DNA of 64,000 nt from G963422595 sp963422595 (GTDB lineage: Bacteria > Pseudomonadota > Gammaproteobacteria > UBA4575). Position 1 is the stretch's first letter. Every line of letters starts with the position of its first letter. The stretch covers positions 1,240,001-1,304,000 of the forward strand of contig OY730298.1 in assembly GCA_963422595.1 (NCBI GenBank), written 5' to 3'. This document shows, in pieces, positions 33,780 through 44,254 of the stretch. The notes under the pieces are model-generated. The model worked only from the letters and a program-made list of their open reading frames with translations, did not search any database and had not been told where the DNA came from. A program made the translations under genes and the position numbers.

Positions 33780-35675
33780 ATGTTAACTCAGAAAACAAAA
33801 TCAATAACACTGGTTGGCTTTGTTGTACTTGCGATTTTGTTCCTGGTAATAAACATGGCGAGTAGCACGTTGTTTACAAACGTGCGAACTGACTTAACCC
33901 AGAATAGGTTATATACGCTTACTCAAGGAACGAGAAATATTGTTTCAAATATTGATGAACTAGTCACCGTATATTTGTTTTATTCTGATAAAGCAAGTGA
34001 AGGAGTACCTCAGTTGCGCATGTACGCAAATAGGGTAAAAGAGCTTTTACAAGAATATGTGCAACTTTCAAATGGAAAAATTGCACTTAATATTGTAGAC
34101 CCGCTGTCTTTTTCAGAAGAGGAAGATCAAGCTGTAGCTTTTGGGCTACAAGGTGTACCAATTGGAAATGTAGGCGAAAACATCTATTTTGGTTTAGCTG
34201 CCGGTAATGCAGTGGGTGACACTGAGGTAATAAAATTTTTCCAACCACAACGAGAGCAGTTTCTGGAGTACGATGTTACCAAATTAATTTACACGCTCAC
34301 GAATCCTGAAAAACCTGTCATTGGTATCCATACAGTACTTCCCATGTTTGGCGGTTTTGATGCCGAGACTATGAAAATAACGACAGAGTGGGCCATCATC
34401 ACTCAAATGCGGCAACTATTTGTATTAAAGCAACTTGACGTTACCGCTAAAGAAATCGACAAAAATGTAGATATATTGATGGTGGTACATCCGAAAAATC
34501 TTAGCGAATCTGCCTTATATGCAATAGATCAGTTCGTTATGCGTGGGGGCAAGGCACTGTTTTTTGTGGACCCGCATTCTGAAATTGATACGCCTGTGCG
34601 TCAGGAAGGTTCTCCGTTAGAAGTGGAAGGTGGTCGTAGCTCCGATGTAAAGAAACTATTTGATGCCTGGGGTATTAACTACGATCCTGCTTTAGTAGTC
34701 CTGGATCGCAAATATGCTCTTACTGTGGGCGGGACGCGCCAAGGGGAGTCAAGGCATTATGGTTTATTAGGCATCACAAAAGAAAACATCGAAGCAGAAG
34801 ACGTGATTTCCTCTGACCTTGAAATCATTAGCGTAGCTCTGGCAGGCCATATAAAAGCGCAACATTGGGCTAATACTCGATTGACCCCTATTGTTACTTC
34901 CAGTGATGATGCAATGCCTATAGAAGCAGTGCGTTTTCGCTTTCTTCCCGATTTAAGTCAATTAAGCAGTAGTTTTAAGCCCACGGGGGAACAGTATATT
35001 TTTATAGGCCGCGTGCATGGAAAACTGGATTCTGCTTTTCCAAATGGTAAGCCAATAATTACTGGAGAGGAAGAAAGCCCGCCTGAAGCCAATCATGTGG
35101 CAAATACTCAGAAAGATGCAAATTTAATAGTTGTTGCAGATAGCGATATCTTAAGTGATCACATGTGGGTCCAAGTTCAGGAATTTTTCGGGCAAAAGAT
35201 TTTTAATGCTTGGGCAAACAACAGTGACTTGGTGATAAATGCGGTAGATAACTTAACAGGTAGCCCGGATTTGATTAGCATTCGTGGAAGAGCAACGTCA
35301 TCACGTCCATTTGTGCGTGTAGATGAGCTGCGTTTTACCGCAGATCAAAAATTGCGTTCTACGGAGCAATCCCTTCAGGCAAAATTAGCAGAGACAGAAC
35401 AAAAACTAATAGAGTTACAAAAACAGCGTGGTGACAATAAAGAACTATTACTATCTCCTGAACAGGAATCTGAAATTGAGAAATTTCAACAAGAAAAATT
35501 TCAAGTGCGCAAGCAACTCAGGCAAGTCAGGCATAATCTCAATTTAAATATTGAGCAGCTTGGAACAAAACTTAAATTTATTAACATAGGTTTGGTTCCT
35601 ATAATCATTTCAATTTTAGCGCTTATCTTATCCATAGGGCGTAGTAGAAAGAGGAAGACCGCTTTAGGTATATGA
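33780..35675 (+). CDS. GldG-like ABC auxiliary protein
   Basis: A 631-residue protein anchored by an N-terminal membrane segment (about 10-30) and a second one near 605-622. Between them is a large extracytoplasmic domain of the GldG/IFT52-like type (NRLYTLTQGTRNIV, GKIALNIVDPLSF, LMVVHPKNLSE, GGKALFFVDPHSE). A charged coiled-coil of roughly 60 residues (from LRSTEQSLQAKLAETEQKL) precedes the last membrane helix. It starts 4 bp after the permease and overlaps the next gene by 4 bp. Confidence 0.85.
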   Translation: MLTQKTKSITLVGFVVLAILFLVINMASSTLFTNVRTDLTQNRLYTLTQGTRNIVSNIDELVTVYLFYSDKASEGVPQLRMYANRVKELLQEYVQLSNGKIALNIVDPLSFSEEEDQAVAFGLQGVPIGNVGENIYFGLAAGNAVGDTEVIKFFQPQREQFLEYDVTKLIYTLTNPEKPVIGIHTVLPMFGGFDAETMKITTEWAIITQMRQLFVLKQLDVTAKEIDKNVDILMVVHPKNLSESALYAIDQFVMRGGKALFFVDPHSEIDTPVRQEGSPLEVEGGRSSDVKKLFDAWGINYDPALVVLDRKYALTVGGTRQGESRHYGLLGITKENIEAEDVISSDLEIISVALAGHIKAQHWANTRLTPIVTSSDDAMPIEAVRFRFLPDLSQLSSSFKPTGEQYIFIGRVHGKLDSAFPNGKPIITGEEESPPEANHVANTQKDANLIVVADSDILSDHMWVQVQEFFGQKIFNAWANNSDLVINAVDNLTGSPDLISIRGRATSSRPFVRVDELRFTADQKLRSTEQSLQAKLAETEQKLIELQKQRGDNKELLLSPEQESEIEKFQQEKFQVRKQLRQVRHNLNLNIEQLGTKLKFINIGLVPIIISILALILSIGRSRKRKTALGI

Positions 35676-36727
35676 GATTAAAATCATTACTTGTTTTAAT
35701 CATTGCAATCGCTATCGGTGGGACAGCCTACTATTTAAGCTCTAAGCCAAAGAATAGGTTGGCAGGTATTAATTCATATTTAATACCTGGCTTTTCTGAA
35801 AAACTAAATGATGTAACCAAGCTAACGATCTTAAAAGCAGGAAATACTTTGTTAGCCGCAATTAGCAAATCTGAAAATAGCTGGATTATTGAAAACCGAA
35901 ATGGTTATGAAGCAGATATCACCGTAGTTCGGGCGGTATTTAATACTCTTGCTGAAGCTAAATTAATTGAAGCAAAAACATCGAAACAGGAAAATTACCT
36001 AAAACTCGGTGTTGAAGATACTATAAACCCTAATGCTCAGGGTGTGCAATTTACAATCGAAGGGTTAAAAGATTCAATAAATATTATTGCTGGTAAAGAT
36101 GCCAGTGTTGGCAAAAACTCTCAATACGTAAGAAGAGTTGGTGAAAATCAAAGTTGGGTTATTAATAAAAAGCTAAATTTACGCAGGGATATCACCCAGT
36201 GGTTACGAAAAGATATTTTAGATGTTTCTCCTGAGCGTATTAAAAGTATACAAATCGAGCACATAGATGGGGACATAATTACTATCAAAAACAAGAGTAC
36301 CAAAGACTATCAATTTACTCTTACTAATTCATTGCCAGAAGGTAAACAAATCTCCGAATCTGAAATATATCAAGTTGCCAATGCATTATCGTTTTTACAA
36401 CTTAGAGACGTTGTATCATTAGACACGTTAAATATAGAAACGATACAGTCGGCTGTTACAACTTTCGTGACATTTGATGGATTAACAGTTACGGCTAAAA
36501 TTCTCAATGATAAAGAAACGACTTATTCTGTATTTGATGTTGCATTTAATGCAGATCACGTTGATGAAACTGATTCTTTTACAAATCCTGAATCGCCAGC
36601 AAACGAAAAGTTTGTAAAAGAAATAGCCCCAAGATTAAATGGTTGGGCTTTCGTTTTGCCAACGATAACTCAGGAAGCGTTGATTAAGAAGCTGGAAAAC
36701 TTTACCTTAGCAAAAGATCCTGATTAA
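35672..36727 (+). CDS. DUF4340 domain protein
   Basis: A 351-residue protein with one N-terminal membrane segment (residues 5-20) and an extracytoplasmic region of repeated DUF4340-type modules: LTILKAGNTLLAAISKSENS, then a second strand-rich unit from about residue 190. It is the customary last gene of GldA/F/G-like operons and presumably part of the same envelope complex. Its TAA and the purB stop on the other strand overlap by 4 bp, so the two genes converge tail to tail. Confidence 0.8.
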   Translation: MRLKSLLVLIIAIAIGGTAYYLSSKPKNRLAGINSYLIPGFSEKLNDVTKLTILKAGNTLLAAISKSENSWIIENRNGYEADITVVRAVFNTLAEAKLIEAKTSKQENYLKLGVEDTINPNAQGVQFTIEGLKDSINIIAGKDASVGKNSQYVRRVGENQSWVINKKLNLRRDITQWLRKDILDVSPERIKSIQIEHIDGDIITIKNKSTKDYQFTLTNSLPEGKQISESEIYQVANALSFLQLRDVVSLDTLNIETIQSAVTTFVTFDGLTVTAKILNDKETTYSVFDVAFNADHVDETDSFTNPESPANEKFVKEIAPRLNGWAFVLPTITQEALIKKLENFTLAKDPD

Positions 36728-38115
36728 GAGTTTTTAGCTTGCTTTTTAGCCAAGCCAGTATAGCCTGACGTGGTTAGAGATAATAATTTACTTTTTTCCT
36801 TTTCTGGAAGATCCAGTGATTCAATAAAGTTCTCTAGGTCATTGTTATCAAATTTTTGTCCGCGTGTTAATTCTTTAAGTTTTTCATAAGCATTAGTAAC
36901 TTTATATTTACGCATTATAGTTTGTATAGGTTCAGCGAGCACCTGATTATTATTTCTCAAGTCCCGTTGAAGTTGGTTGTGGTTAATTTCAAGTTTTGGT
37001 AGGCCTTTCAATAACGACTGATAGCCAATTTCGCAGTGGGCGGCCGCAACCCCGAGGTTTCGCAAGACTGTAGAATCACTTAAATCTCTCTGCCAGCGCG
37101 AGATAGGCAATTTTGCTGAGAAATGATTTAACAAAGCATTGGCTACGCCGAAATTACCTTCGGCATTTTCGAAATCAATAGGATTGACCTTATGTGGCAT
37201 AGCTGATGAACCTACTTCTCTTTTTATAACTTTTTGTTTGAAGTAATCAATCGCCACGTAGCTCCACACGTCTCTACAAAAATCGATTAGAATAGTATTA
37301 ATCCTACACAAAGCGTCACTATATTCTGCGATGTAATCATGAGGCTCAATCTGCGTAGTGTAGTGATTACAGCCTAAACCAAGTGACTCGATAAAGCCTG
37401 AAGCCAGAGATTCCCAGTTAATCCGTGGATAAGCAACCAAATGTGCATTGTAGTTCCCCACAGCGCCATTTATTTTCCCCAGTATTTTTATTGACCTGAA
37501 TATTTTAAGCTGATTCTGTATTCGGTAATGCACGTTTGCAAATTCTTTGCCCATAGTGCTCGGTGATGCGGGTTGCCCATGGGTGCGCGATAGCATAGAA
37601 ACATTTGCATACAAGTGAGCATAGTTTTGTAAATTCCTGACAATTTTTTCAATATTTGGTAATAATACTTTATTACGTATGTCGTGCAGCATGAGTCCAT
37701 ACGCTAAATTGTTTATATCCTCAGACGTGCAGGCAAAATGGATAAATTCTGATACCTCTTGTAATTCTTTGTGAGAAGCTATTTTTTCTTTAAGATAGTA
37801 TTCAATCGCCTTGATATCATGGTTCGTAATTACCTCGATATCTTTGACTCGTTGCGCCTCTATGGCGGTAAAATTTCTGACGATACCATCCAGGAATTTT
37901 ATGGAATTCGGCGATAGCGGGGGTATTTCTGAGATCTCAGGATTCGTAGCAAGCTGCTTGAACCAATTTACTTCAATGATAATACGATACTTAATAAGCC
38001 CATATTCGCTTGCGATGTTTTGTAGATTTTTTGTTTTATCTGCGTAACGGCCATCGACGGGAGAGATTGCAGTGAGCGAATTGGCACATTTCATTTGTTC
38101 GGCTGGTAAATCCAT
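36724..38115 (-). CDS. purB: Adenylosuccinate lyase
   Basis: It acts twice in purine synthesis (SAICAR to AICAR, adenylosuccinate to AMP). The fumarase-superfamily signature GSSAMPHKVNPIDFENAEG is complete, and LTAISPVDGRYADKTKNL is the gammaproteobacterial PurB N-terminus. Start options are TTG 38130, ATG 38115 and ATG 38094; none has a strong ribosome-binding site. The E. coli length favours 38094, but 38115 is kept as the first ATG. In E. coli purB follows hflD; here acnA and fumC intervene. fumC is divergent, with a start about 115 bp away. Confidence 0.95.
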   Translation of the reverse strand: MDLPAEQMKCANSLTAISPVDGRYADKTKNLQNIASEYGLIKYRIIIEVNWFKQLATNPEISEIPPLSPNSIKFLDGIVRNFTAIEAQRVKDIEVITNHDIKAIEYYLKEKIASHKELQEVSEFIHFACTSEDINNLAYGLMLHDIRNKVLLPNIEKIVRNLQNYAHLYANVSMLSRTHGQPASPSTMGKEFANVHYRIQNQLKIFRSIKILGKINGAVGNYNAHLVAYPRINWESLASGFIESLGLGCNHYTTQIEPHDYIAEYSDALCRINTILIDFCRDVWSYVAIDYFKQKVIKREVGSSAMPHKVNPIDFENAEGNFGVANALLNHFSAKLPISRWQRDLSDSTVLRNLGVAAAHCEIGYQSLLKGLPKLEINHNQLQRDLRNNNQVLAEPIQTIMRKYKVTNAYEKLKELTRGQKFDNNDLENFIESLDLPEKEKSKLLSLTTSGYTGLAKKQAKNS

Positions 38116-38229
38116 TAGTAAGCAATACAATTACTCATTATACTACAGCGTCTTTATTAACGGATTGTTTAAATCAGCCAGCAACAAAATTTAACTTACC
38201 TTATATTAAAGTTATCCTCGAAAGAAATA

Positions 38230-39621
38230 ATGAGCGATCCAAATTATCGTATTGAAAGAGACAGTATGGGCGAACTTAAAGTGCCTGCTGATGCTTTATA
38301 TGGAGCCCAAACACAAAGAGCCATTGAGAATTTTCCAATAAGTGGGCTGGTTATACCCAGACAATTTATACGTGCCTTAGGCTTAATCAAAGCTGCTTGT
38401 GCAAGTGCAAATTCCGAGCTTAATTTACTATCCAAAGATATCAATACAGCGATTGTACAAGCGTCAATGATTGTTGCGAATGGAGAATATGATAAACACT
38501 TCCCTATTGATATTTTTCAAACAGGATCTGGCACAAGCACGAACATGAACGCAAATGAAGTGATCGCGTATCTTGCAAGCTCATTAAGTGACAAGAATGT
38601 GCATCCTAATGATCATGTAAATATGAGCCAGAGCTCAAACGATGTAATTCCTACTGCAATTCACGTAAGTGCGTGTTTACAAATTGAGGGAGAGCTTAAG
38701 CCAGCACTTGCTTATCTTATTAAAGTTTTAAGAGATAAAGCAAAACAAAGTCAACGGCATGTAAAAACTGGGCGTACGCACTTAATGGATGCGATGCCAA
38801 TAACTTTAGCTCAGGAACTTCAGGCATGGGCACGACAAATTGAATATGCAATAGAACGCATTGATCATTCATTGCTACGTTTACGTCAGATTGCACAAGG
38901 CGGTACTGCGGTGGGTACTGGTATTAATGCAGATACAAAATTTGGTGAGTTAGTAGCCAGGCAGCTTACTTCATTGACTATGTTTCCATTTGAAATCAAG
39001 CCTAATAAGTTTGAAGGACTGAGCAGTCAGGACGCCGCGGTTGAGATGAGTGGCCAACTCAAAACACTTGCGGTAGGTTTAATGAAAATCTCAAATGACC
39101 TAAGGTGGATGAACTCCGGGCCATTAGCTGGTTTAGGTGAAATTGTATTACCCGCATTGCAACCTGGAAGCAGTATCATGCCAGGCAAAGTCAATCCCGT
39201 AATACCTGAAGCAGTAGCGATGGTATGTGCACATGTAATTGGAAATGATACAACGATCACACTTGCTGGACAGTCAGGCAGTTTCCAATTAAACGTAATG
39301 TTACCGGTAATTGTTTATAACCTGTTACAGAGTATCGAATTATTAGCAAATTCATCCAGAGTTTTAGCTGATAAAGCCATCAGTGGTTTTACGGTGAATG
39401 AGAGAGCTTTGGAAACTGCGTTGGCTAAAAATCCAATTCTTATTACTGCCATGAATCATGTCATTGGTTATGATAAAGGTACTGCCATAGCGAAAGCCGC
39501 TTATACATCCAGAAGGCCTATTTTTGAGGTGGCAAAAGAAATGACTGATTTAAGTGATGAACAATTAAAAAACTTGCTGGATCCTACAAAATTGACTCAG
39601 GGCGGAATTCAAAACACATAG
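38230..39621 (+). CDS. fumC: Class II fumarate hydratase
   Basis: It hydrates fumarate to malate in the TCA cycle without an iron-sulfur cluster. The 463 residues carry GSGTSTN (99-105), the TGRTHLMDAMP segment, and the mobile loop GSSIMPGKVNP (313-323). The residue after the loop is V-I-P-E, as in the Pseudomonas FumC branch, rather than the T-Q-x-E of E. coli FumC. Aspartase has a similar loop but usually PAKVNP, so fumarase is preferred. It is divergent from purB, which releases fumarate, and convergent with acnA. Confidence 0.92.
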   Translation: MSDPNYRIERDSMGELKVPADALYGAQTQRAIENFPISGLVIPRQFIRALGLIKAACASANSELNLLSKDINTAIVQASMIVANGEYDKHFPIDIFQTGSGTSTNMNANEVIAYLASSLSDKNVHPNDHVNMSQSSNDVIPTAIHVSACLQIEGELKPALAYLIKVLRDKAKQSQRHVKTGRTHLMDAMPITLAQELQAWARQIEYAIERIDHSLLRLRQIAQGGTAVGTGINADTKFGELVARQLTSLTMFPFEIKPNKFEGLSSQDAAVEMSGQLKTLAVGLMKISNDLRWMNSGPLAGLGEIVLPALQPGSSIMPGKVNPVIPEAVAMVCAHVIGNDTTITLAGQSGSFQLNVMLPVIVYNLLQSIELLANSSRVLADKAISGFTVNERALETALAKNPILITAMNHVIGYDKGTAIAKAAYTSRRPIFEVAKEMTDLSDEQLKNLLDPTKLTQGGIQNT

Positions 39622-39692
39622 CATTACAGTAAAATAAGAAACCCTGCGATAATGAATGCTGGAATAGGGTTCAAGGTATTAAAAAACGCATT

Positions 39693-42353
39693 TTAAGCAG
39701 CCAACTGACGTAAAACATACTGCAAAACTCCTCCATTTCGATAATACTCCACTTCCTGAGGAGTATCGATGCGAACAGTCACTACAAACGACTTTTCACT
39801 GTTATCCTTACTGATTGCGGTTACGGTTACTGCTTTGGCAGAACCATTTTGTAACCCATTGATATTGTATAGTTCTTTACCATTTAGCCCCAGGCTTTTA
39901 GCATTATCTCCTTGTTTAAACTGCAAAGGTAAAACGCCCATACCGACAAGATTAGATCGATGAATGCGCTCGTAGCTCTCGGCAATCACCGCTCTTACGC
40001 CTAAAAGACACGGTCCTTTAGCAGCCCAATCTCTTGATGAACCGCAGCCATATTCTTTGCCAGCCAGTATAATAGTAGGTATATCGTCCTTCTTATAGCG
40101 TATAGCCGCGTCATAGACAGAGGTCTGCTCTCCACTTGGCATATGAATGGTAATACCACCTTCAGTTCCGGATGCCAGCTTATTACGTAAGCGTATATTC
40201 GCAAATGTACCACGCATCATTACTTCATGGTTACCACGTCTTGAACCGTAGGAGTTAAAGTCTGCCTGGCTTACACCATTATGAAGTAAATATTCACCTG
40301 CTGGACTATTAGGGGCGATTGCACCGGCAGGAGAAATGTGGTCTGTTGTAACAGAGTCGCCCAAATAAGCTAAAACATATGCGCCTTTAATATCAGTTAC
40401 ATCCTCGACTGATTTTGTTATACCATCGAAGTAAGGTGGATTTGCAACGTAGGTGGAATCACCCCACAAATAGAGTTCGCTATTATTCGCTTGCAAGCTA
40501 TTCCAATTACTTTCCCCTTTAAATACATCGTCATAACAACGTATATATTGATCTGTAGACAGGAACTTTGAAATAATCTCTGCAACCTCCTGCTGATGCG
40601 GCCAAACATCTCTCAAGTAGACAGGATTATTACTTTGGTCATACGCTATCGGTTCGTTGTATACATCTATATCCATACGTCCGGCAATAGCATAAGCTAC
40701 GACTAATGGAGGGGATGCCAGATAATTCATACGTACTAGGGCATGCACGCGCCCCTCAAAATTACGGTTTCCGGACAACACTGACGTCGTAATCAGATTA
40801 TTTTCTTTTATAGCATTGGCAACGGGCTCAGGCAAAGGCCCGGAATTGCCGATACATGTAGTACAACCATAGCCAACGTTATGAAAGCCAAGCTTTTTAA
40901 GGTCATCCATCACCCCAGCATTTTCAAGGTATTTTGTTACCACGCGTGATCCTGGAGCAAGAGAAGTTTTTACCCACGGTTTTACTTTAAGGCCCAGTTG
41001 GACCGCTTTTCTTGCAACCAGGCCTGCGCCCAACATAACACTAGGGTTAGAAGTGTTTGTGCAGGATGTAACAGCAGCTATAACTACGGCCCCATCTGCT
41101 AAAGTTACCTTCTCATTACTAATTTCAATTTCAGCGCTACCGTTGCTTTGAATATCACGTTCTTCCTGTAGTGCCTGTTTATCTCTGATGAACGCTGGTT
41201 TTGCATCCGTTAATGCAATACGGTCTTGAGGGCGTTTGGGTCCCGCTAAACTAGGCGCTACATTTTTGAGATCGAGTTCAATATATTCACTGAAGTCAAC
41301 ATTCGAGAGTGTTTTCTCACGCCACGTCTTCGTTGTTTTTGCGTATGCTTCGACAAGTGCTATTTGCTTAGCGTCACGACCCGTTAGATTTAAATAACGA
41401 ATCGTCTCATTATCAATAGGGAAAATTCCACAAGTAGCACCATATTCAGGCGCCATATTAGCTATGGTTGCGCGGTCAGCCAAAGGTAAATGATCAAGGC
41501 CGTCGCCGTAAAATTCTACAAACTTCCCAACCACCCCGTGTTTACGCAGCATTTCCACTATAATCAAAACCAGATCTGTGGCAGTTGAGCCTTCCGGTAA
41601 TTGGCCTGTTAATTTAAACCCAACTACTTTAGGAATTAGCATTGAAACAGGTTGGCCAAGCATAGATGCTTCCGCCTCAATTCCGCCAACACCCCATCCA
41701 AGCACACCTATTCCGTTAATCATGGTCGTATGCGAATCAGTGCCAACGACAGTATCGGGATAAGCCTGAGTTACTCCCGCAATTTTGTTTGAGAAAATAA
41801 CTCGTGCGAGATACTCAAGGTTTATCTGATGCACAATTCCTGTATCTGGCGGGACTACCTTGAAATTCGAAAATGCGTTTTGTCCCCACTTCAAAAAATT
41901 GTAACGCTCCTTATTGCGATTAAATTCCAAGGCGGCATTCAAATCGAATGCCTTATCTGAGCCGAAATTATCGACTTGGACGGAGTGATCAATGACCAAC
42001 TCCACGGGTTGCAATGGATTAATTTTATGCGCTTCACCACCAAGTGTATTTATGGCATCGCGCATTGCGGCAAGGTCTACAATTGCTGGCACGCCGGTGA
42101 AGTCCTGCATGAGTATGCGCGCCGGGCGAAAGGCAATTTCTTTATCCGGATCAGCTTTAGCGTCCCAATTCAATAGTGCTTTAATATCATCTTTGGTGAC
42201 AGTATTACCATCTTCAAAGCGCAGTAAATTTTCAAGGAGAATTTTAAGTGAATATGGTAGGCGGCTTGATTCGGGTAATTGACTAACGTCAAATATTTCG
42301 TATGTATTTCCATTTACATCCAGCATATATTTAGTGTCAAAGCTATTACTCAT
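39693..42353 (-). CDS. acnA: Aconitate hydratase A
   Basis: An iron-sulfur enzyme that isomerises citrate to isocitrate. The 886 residues show the cluster ligands in AAVTSCTNTSNPSV and GYGCTTCIGNSGPL, the active-site segment GTDSHTTMINGIGVLGWGVG, and the swivel-domain motif GKEYGCGSSRDWAAKGP. The length and order fit AcnA/IRP1, not AcnB. ATG 42353 is chosen because AAGGAG lies 6 bases upstream; the six codons before it include this site. It is convergent with fumC; hflD is upstream on the same strand with a 155-bp gap. Confidence 0.96.
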   Translation of the reverse strand: MSNSFDTKYMLDVNGNTYEIFDVSQLPESSRLPYSLKILLENLLRFEDGNTVTKDDIKALLNWDAKADPDKEIAFRPARILMQDFTGVPAIVDLAAMRDAINTLGGEAHKINPLQPVELVIDHSVQVDNFGSDKAFDLNAALEFNRNKERYNFLKWGQNAFSNFKVVPPDTGIVHQINLEYLARVIFSNKIAGVTQAYPDTVVGTDSHTTMINGIGVLGWGVGGIEAEASMLGQPVSMLIPKVVGFKLTGQLPEGSTATDLVLIIVEMLRKHGVVGKFVEFYGDGLDHLPLADRATIANMAPEYGATCGIFPIDNETIRYLNLTGRDAKQIALVEAYAKTTKTWREKTLSNVDFSEYIELDLKNVAPSLAGPKRPQDRIALTDAKPAFIRDKQALQEERDIQSNGSAEIEISNEKVTLADGAVVIAAVTSCTNTSNPSVMLGAGLVARKAVQLGLKVKPWVKTSLAPGSRVVTKYLENAGVMDDLKKLGFHNVGYGCTTCIGNSGPLPEPVANAIKENNLITTSVLSGNRNFEGRVHALVRMNYLASPPLVVAYAIAGRMDIDVYNEPIAYDQSNNPVYLRDVWPHQQEVAEIISKFLSTDQYIRCYDDVFKGESNWNSLQANNSELYLWGDSTYVANPPYFDGITKSVEDVTDIKGAYVLAYLGDSVTTDHISPAGAIAPNSPAGEYLLHNGVSQADFNSYGSRRGNHEVMMRGTFANIRLRNKLASGTEGGITIHMPSGEQTSVYDAAIRYKKDDIPTIILAGKEYGCGSSRDWAAKGPCLLGVRAVIAESYERIHRSNLVGMGVLPLQFKQGDNAKSLGLNGKELYNINGLQNGSAKAVTVTAISKDNSEKSFVVTVRIDTPQEVEYYRNGGVLQYVLRQLAA

Positions 42354-42508
42354 GCGCGCTCCTTTTATCATGCAAGTAATTTATTGATCAATGTATGGCA
42401 CCAGATTATCGGGCATTTTCAACGAAAGAGGTACTGCCTTTTCAAGCCAGGCATTTTATGTCGCCGTCTGTTTTTTACTCGGATATAAGTTAAGATGCTG
42501 CTTAAATC

Positions 42509-43132
42509 TTATATGGCCTGTTCCAGAGCGGTGATGTTCCTGAGTATAGAGTTGCGCCCGAATAGCAATGCCAGGCGTTTTCCATGAGCTTGTCTCCACA
42601 GGGTGATAGCGCGGATTCCGGCCAACAAAAGTGCACGTATCATGCTGGCGTGCTGTTCCATTTTCAAGTAGGTGGGATTACCTTCTATGATAATTTTTGC
42701 TCCTAAGGGGCTAATGTAATCACGATACAGCCCGCCAAAATCTTTAGCCATTTCCATGGTGGGTTCATCAGCGGAAATGTACAATGCCCTGATACGCTCA
42801 ATTTGTCCGGCGAGTGTGTTCTGCACGTGCTTATCAGTATGCAACTTATTTGCTAAATGCATTAAGTTAATAGCATAGCGAGTGCGTTCAATAACACGTT
42901 GATCACGACGCCTTTGTAAAGCTTCCTTTAATGCTTGTAAACCAAGATGAAGATTGCTTATTGTCCCATAGGCATCAATAAAATCATCGATATCAATCTT
43001 TAAAATACTTTCAATAGTAGGTGTCAGACATGAATGTGTCGTATCCCCCTGCCATGCAGCCTGCTGTAGCAGGGCTAAGGATTGGTACAAACCTGCAAGC
43101 GCGATAGTTTGATTTGTAGTTACTTTAAACAT
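42509..43132 (-). CDS. hflD: HflD (YcfC) family protein
   Basis: A 207-residue helical protein of the HflD family, known in E. coli for lowering lambda CII activity and conserved as a neighbour of mnmA and purB. Markers are TIALAGLYQSLALLQQAAW, LHLGLQALKEAL, EPTMEMAKDFGGLYRDYISPL, and ALLLAGIRAITLWRQAHGKR near the end. ATG 43132 follows AGG at a suitable distance; it starts 5 bp after the mnmA stop. Its native function beyond the phage effect is unclear. Confidence 0.92.
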   Translation of the reverse strand: MFKVTTNQTIALAGLYQSLALLQQAAWQGDTTHSCLTPTIESILKIDIDDFIDAYGTISNLHLGLQALKEALQRRRDQRVIERTRYAINLMHLANKLHTDKHVQNTLAGQIERIRALYISADEPTMEMAKDFGGLYRDYISPLGAKIIIEGNPTYLKMEQHASMIRALLLAGIRAITLWRQAHGKRLALLFGRNSILRNITALEQAI

Positions 43133-43137
43133 ATAAC

Positions 43138-44223
43138 CTAAACTTGCCACTTTTCAATAATACCACCCCCCAGGCAAGTGTCTTGTTGGTAAAATACTAC
43201 ACTCTGACCTGGGGTAATGCCCCATTGAGGCGTGTCAAACGATATCTCATAGCCAATTTCCGTTGCCTCACGAATCACACAATTTTGCTCTGGTTGACGA
43301 TAACGAATTTTAGCTTTTAAATTTTCCTGGTTAGTAGGTTGATGCCCGGCAATCCAATGTACATCCCGCGCCATGATCGTTGAATGAAATAACGTTGTAT
43401 GTTGATGGCCTTGTGCTACAAGCAACTGATTTTTATCAATATCTTTGTCAACTACATACCAAGGCTCCTGCGGCAAATTTCGTTGTCCTCCAATTCCCAA
43501 TCCCTGCCGTTGGCCAATAGTATAGAACGTCACCCCTTCATGTTTGCCAATATGCTCACCAGTAAGCGTTACAATATCACCGGGCTTAGCCGGAATATAG
43601 TTCTTTAAAAAGTCTTTAAACTTTCGCTCGCCAATAAAACAAATGCCCGTACTGTCTTTTTTATCGTGCACGTCGAATTTTTTTTTCTTAGCAATCAACC
43701 GTACTGTAGACTTTTCTGTTTCCCCCAATGGAAAAAATGCTTTCGCAAGCTGCTCTTGATTTAGAGTATGCAGGAAATAGCTTTGGTCTTTATTTACATC
43801 ATAGCTTTTTTTTAAATAAACAGATGATCCCTCTATCTTACAACGGGCATAGTGCCCGGTAGCTATGTAATCTGCGTCTAAATTCAACGCATAGTCTAAG
43901 AAAGCACGAAATTTAATTTCCTTGTTGCATATAACATCCGGATTAGGTGTACGTCCGGCCTGATATTCTTTGAGGAAATAAGCAAACACACAATCCCAAT
44001 ATTCGTCGGAAAAATTAACCGTATGTAAGGGAATATTTAGTTGTAGACAGACCTTTTGTGCATCTTCTAAATCAATTGCAGCGGAACAATATTTTTCATC
44101 ATCGTCTTCTTCCCAGTTTTTCATAAACAAGCCTTCTACATGAAAGCCTTGTTTACATAACAAATAAGCAGCAACAGACGAATCGACGCCGCCGGACATC
44201 CCTACAATGACCTTGCCTGACAT
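43138..44223 (-). CDS. mnmA: tRNA-specific 2-thiouridylase
   Basis: It inserts sulfur at C2 of U34 in tRNA-Lys, -Glu and -Gln. The 361 residues start with the PP-loop GMSGGVDSS (8-16). The catalytic cysteines are Cys99 in NPDVICN and Cys195 in TGICFIGER. NPDVICNKEIKF and GHYARC are family hallmarks. It is the middle gene of the minus-strand nudJ-mnmA-hflD operon (31-bp and 5-bp gaps), the same order as in E. coli. Confidence 0.97.
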   Translation of the reverse strand: MSGKVIVGMSGGVDSSVAAYLLCKQGFHVEGLFMKNWEEDDDEKYCSAAIDLEDAQKVCLQLNIPLHTVNFSDEYWDCVFAYFLKEYQAGRTPNPDVICNKEIKFRAFLDYALNLDADYIATGHYARCKIEGSSVYLKKSYDVNKDQSYFLHTLNQEQLAKAFFPLGETEKSTVRLIAKKKKFDVHDKKDSTGICFIGERKFKDFLKNYIPAKPGDIVTLTGEHIGKHEGVTFYTIGQRQGLGIGGQRNLPQEPWYVVDKDIDKNQLLVAQGHQHTTLFHSTIMARDVHWIAGHQPTNQENLKAKIRYRQPEQNCVIREATEIGYEISFDTPQWGITPGQSVVFYQQDTCLGGGIIEKWQV

Positions 44224-44254
44224 ATCTGTTAATAACTACATGAATAAATACAAT

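Noticed and set aside
38230..39621. Aspartate ammonia-lyase instead of fumarase
   Set aside because: The mobile loop reads GSSIMPGKVNP (Gly, not the Ala usual in aspartase), and the start matches the Pseudomonas FumC branch.
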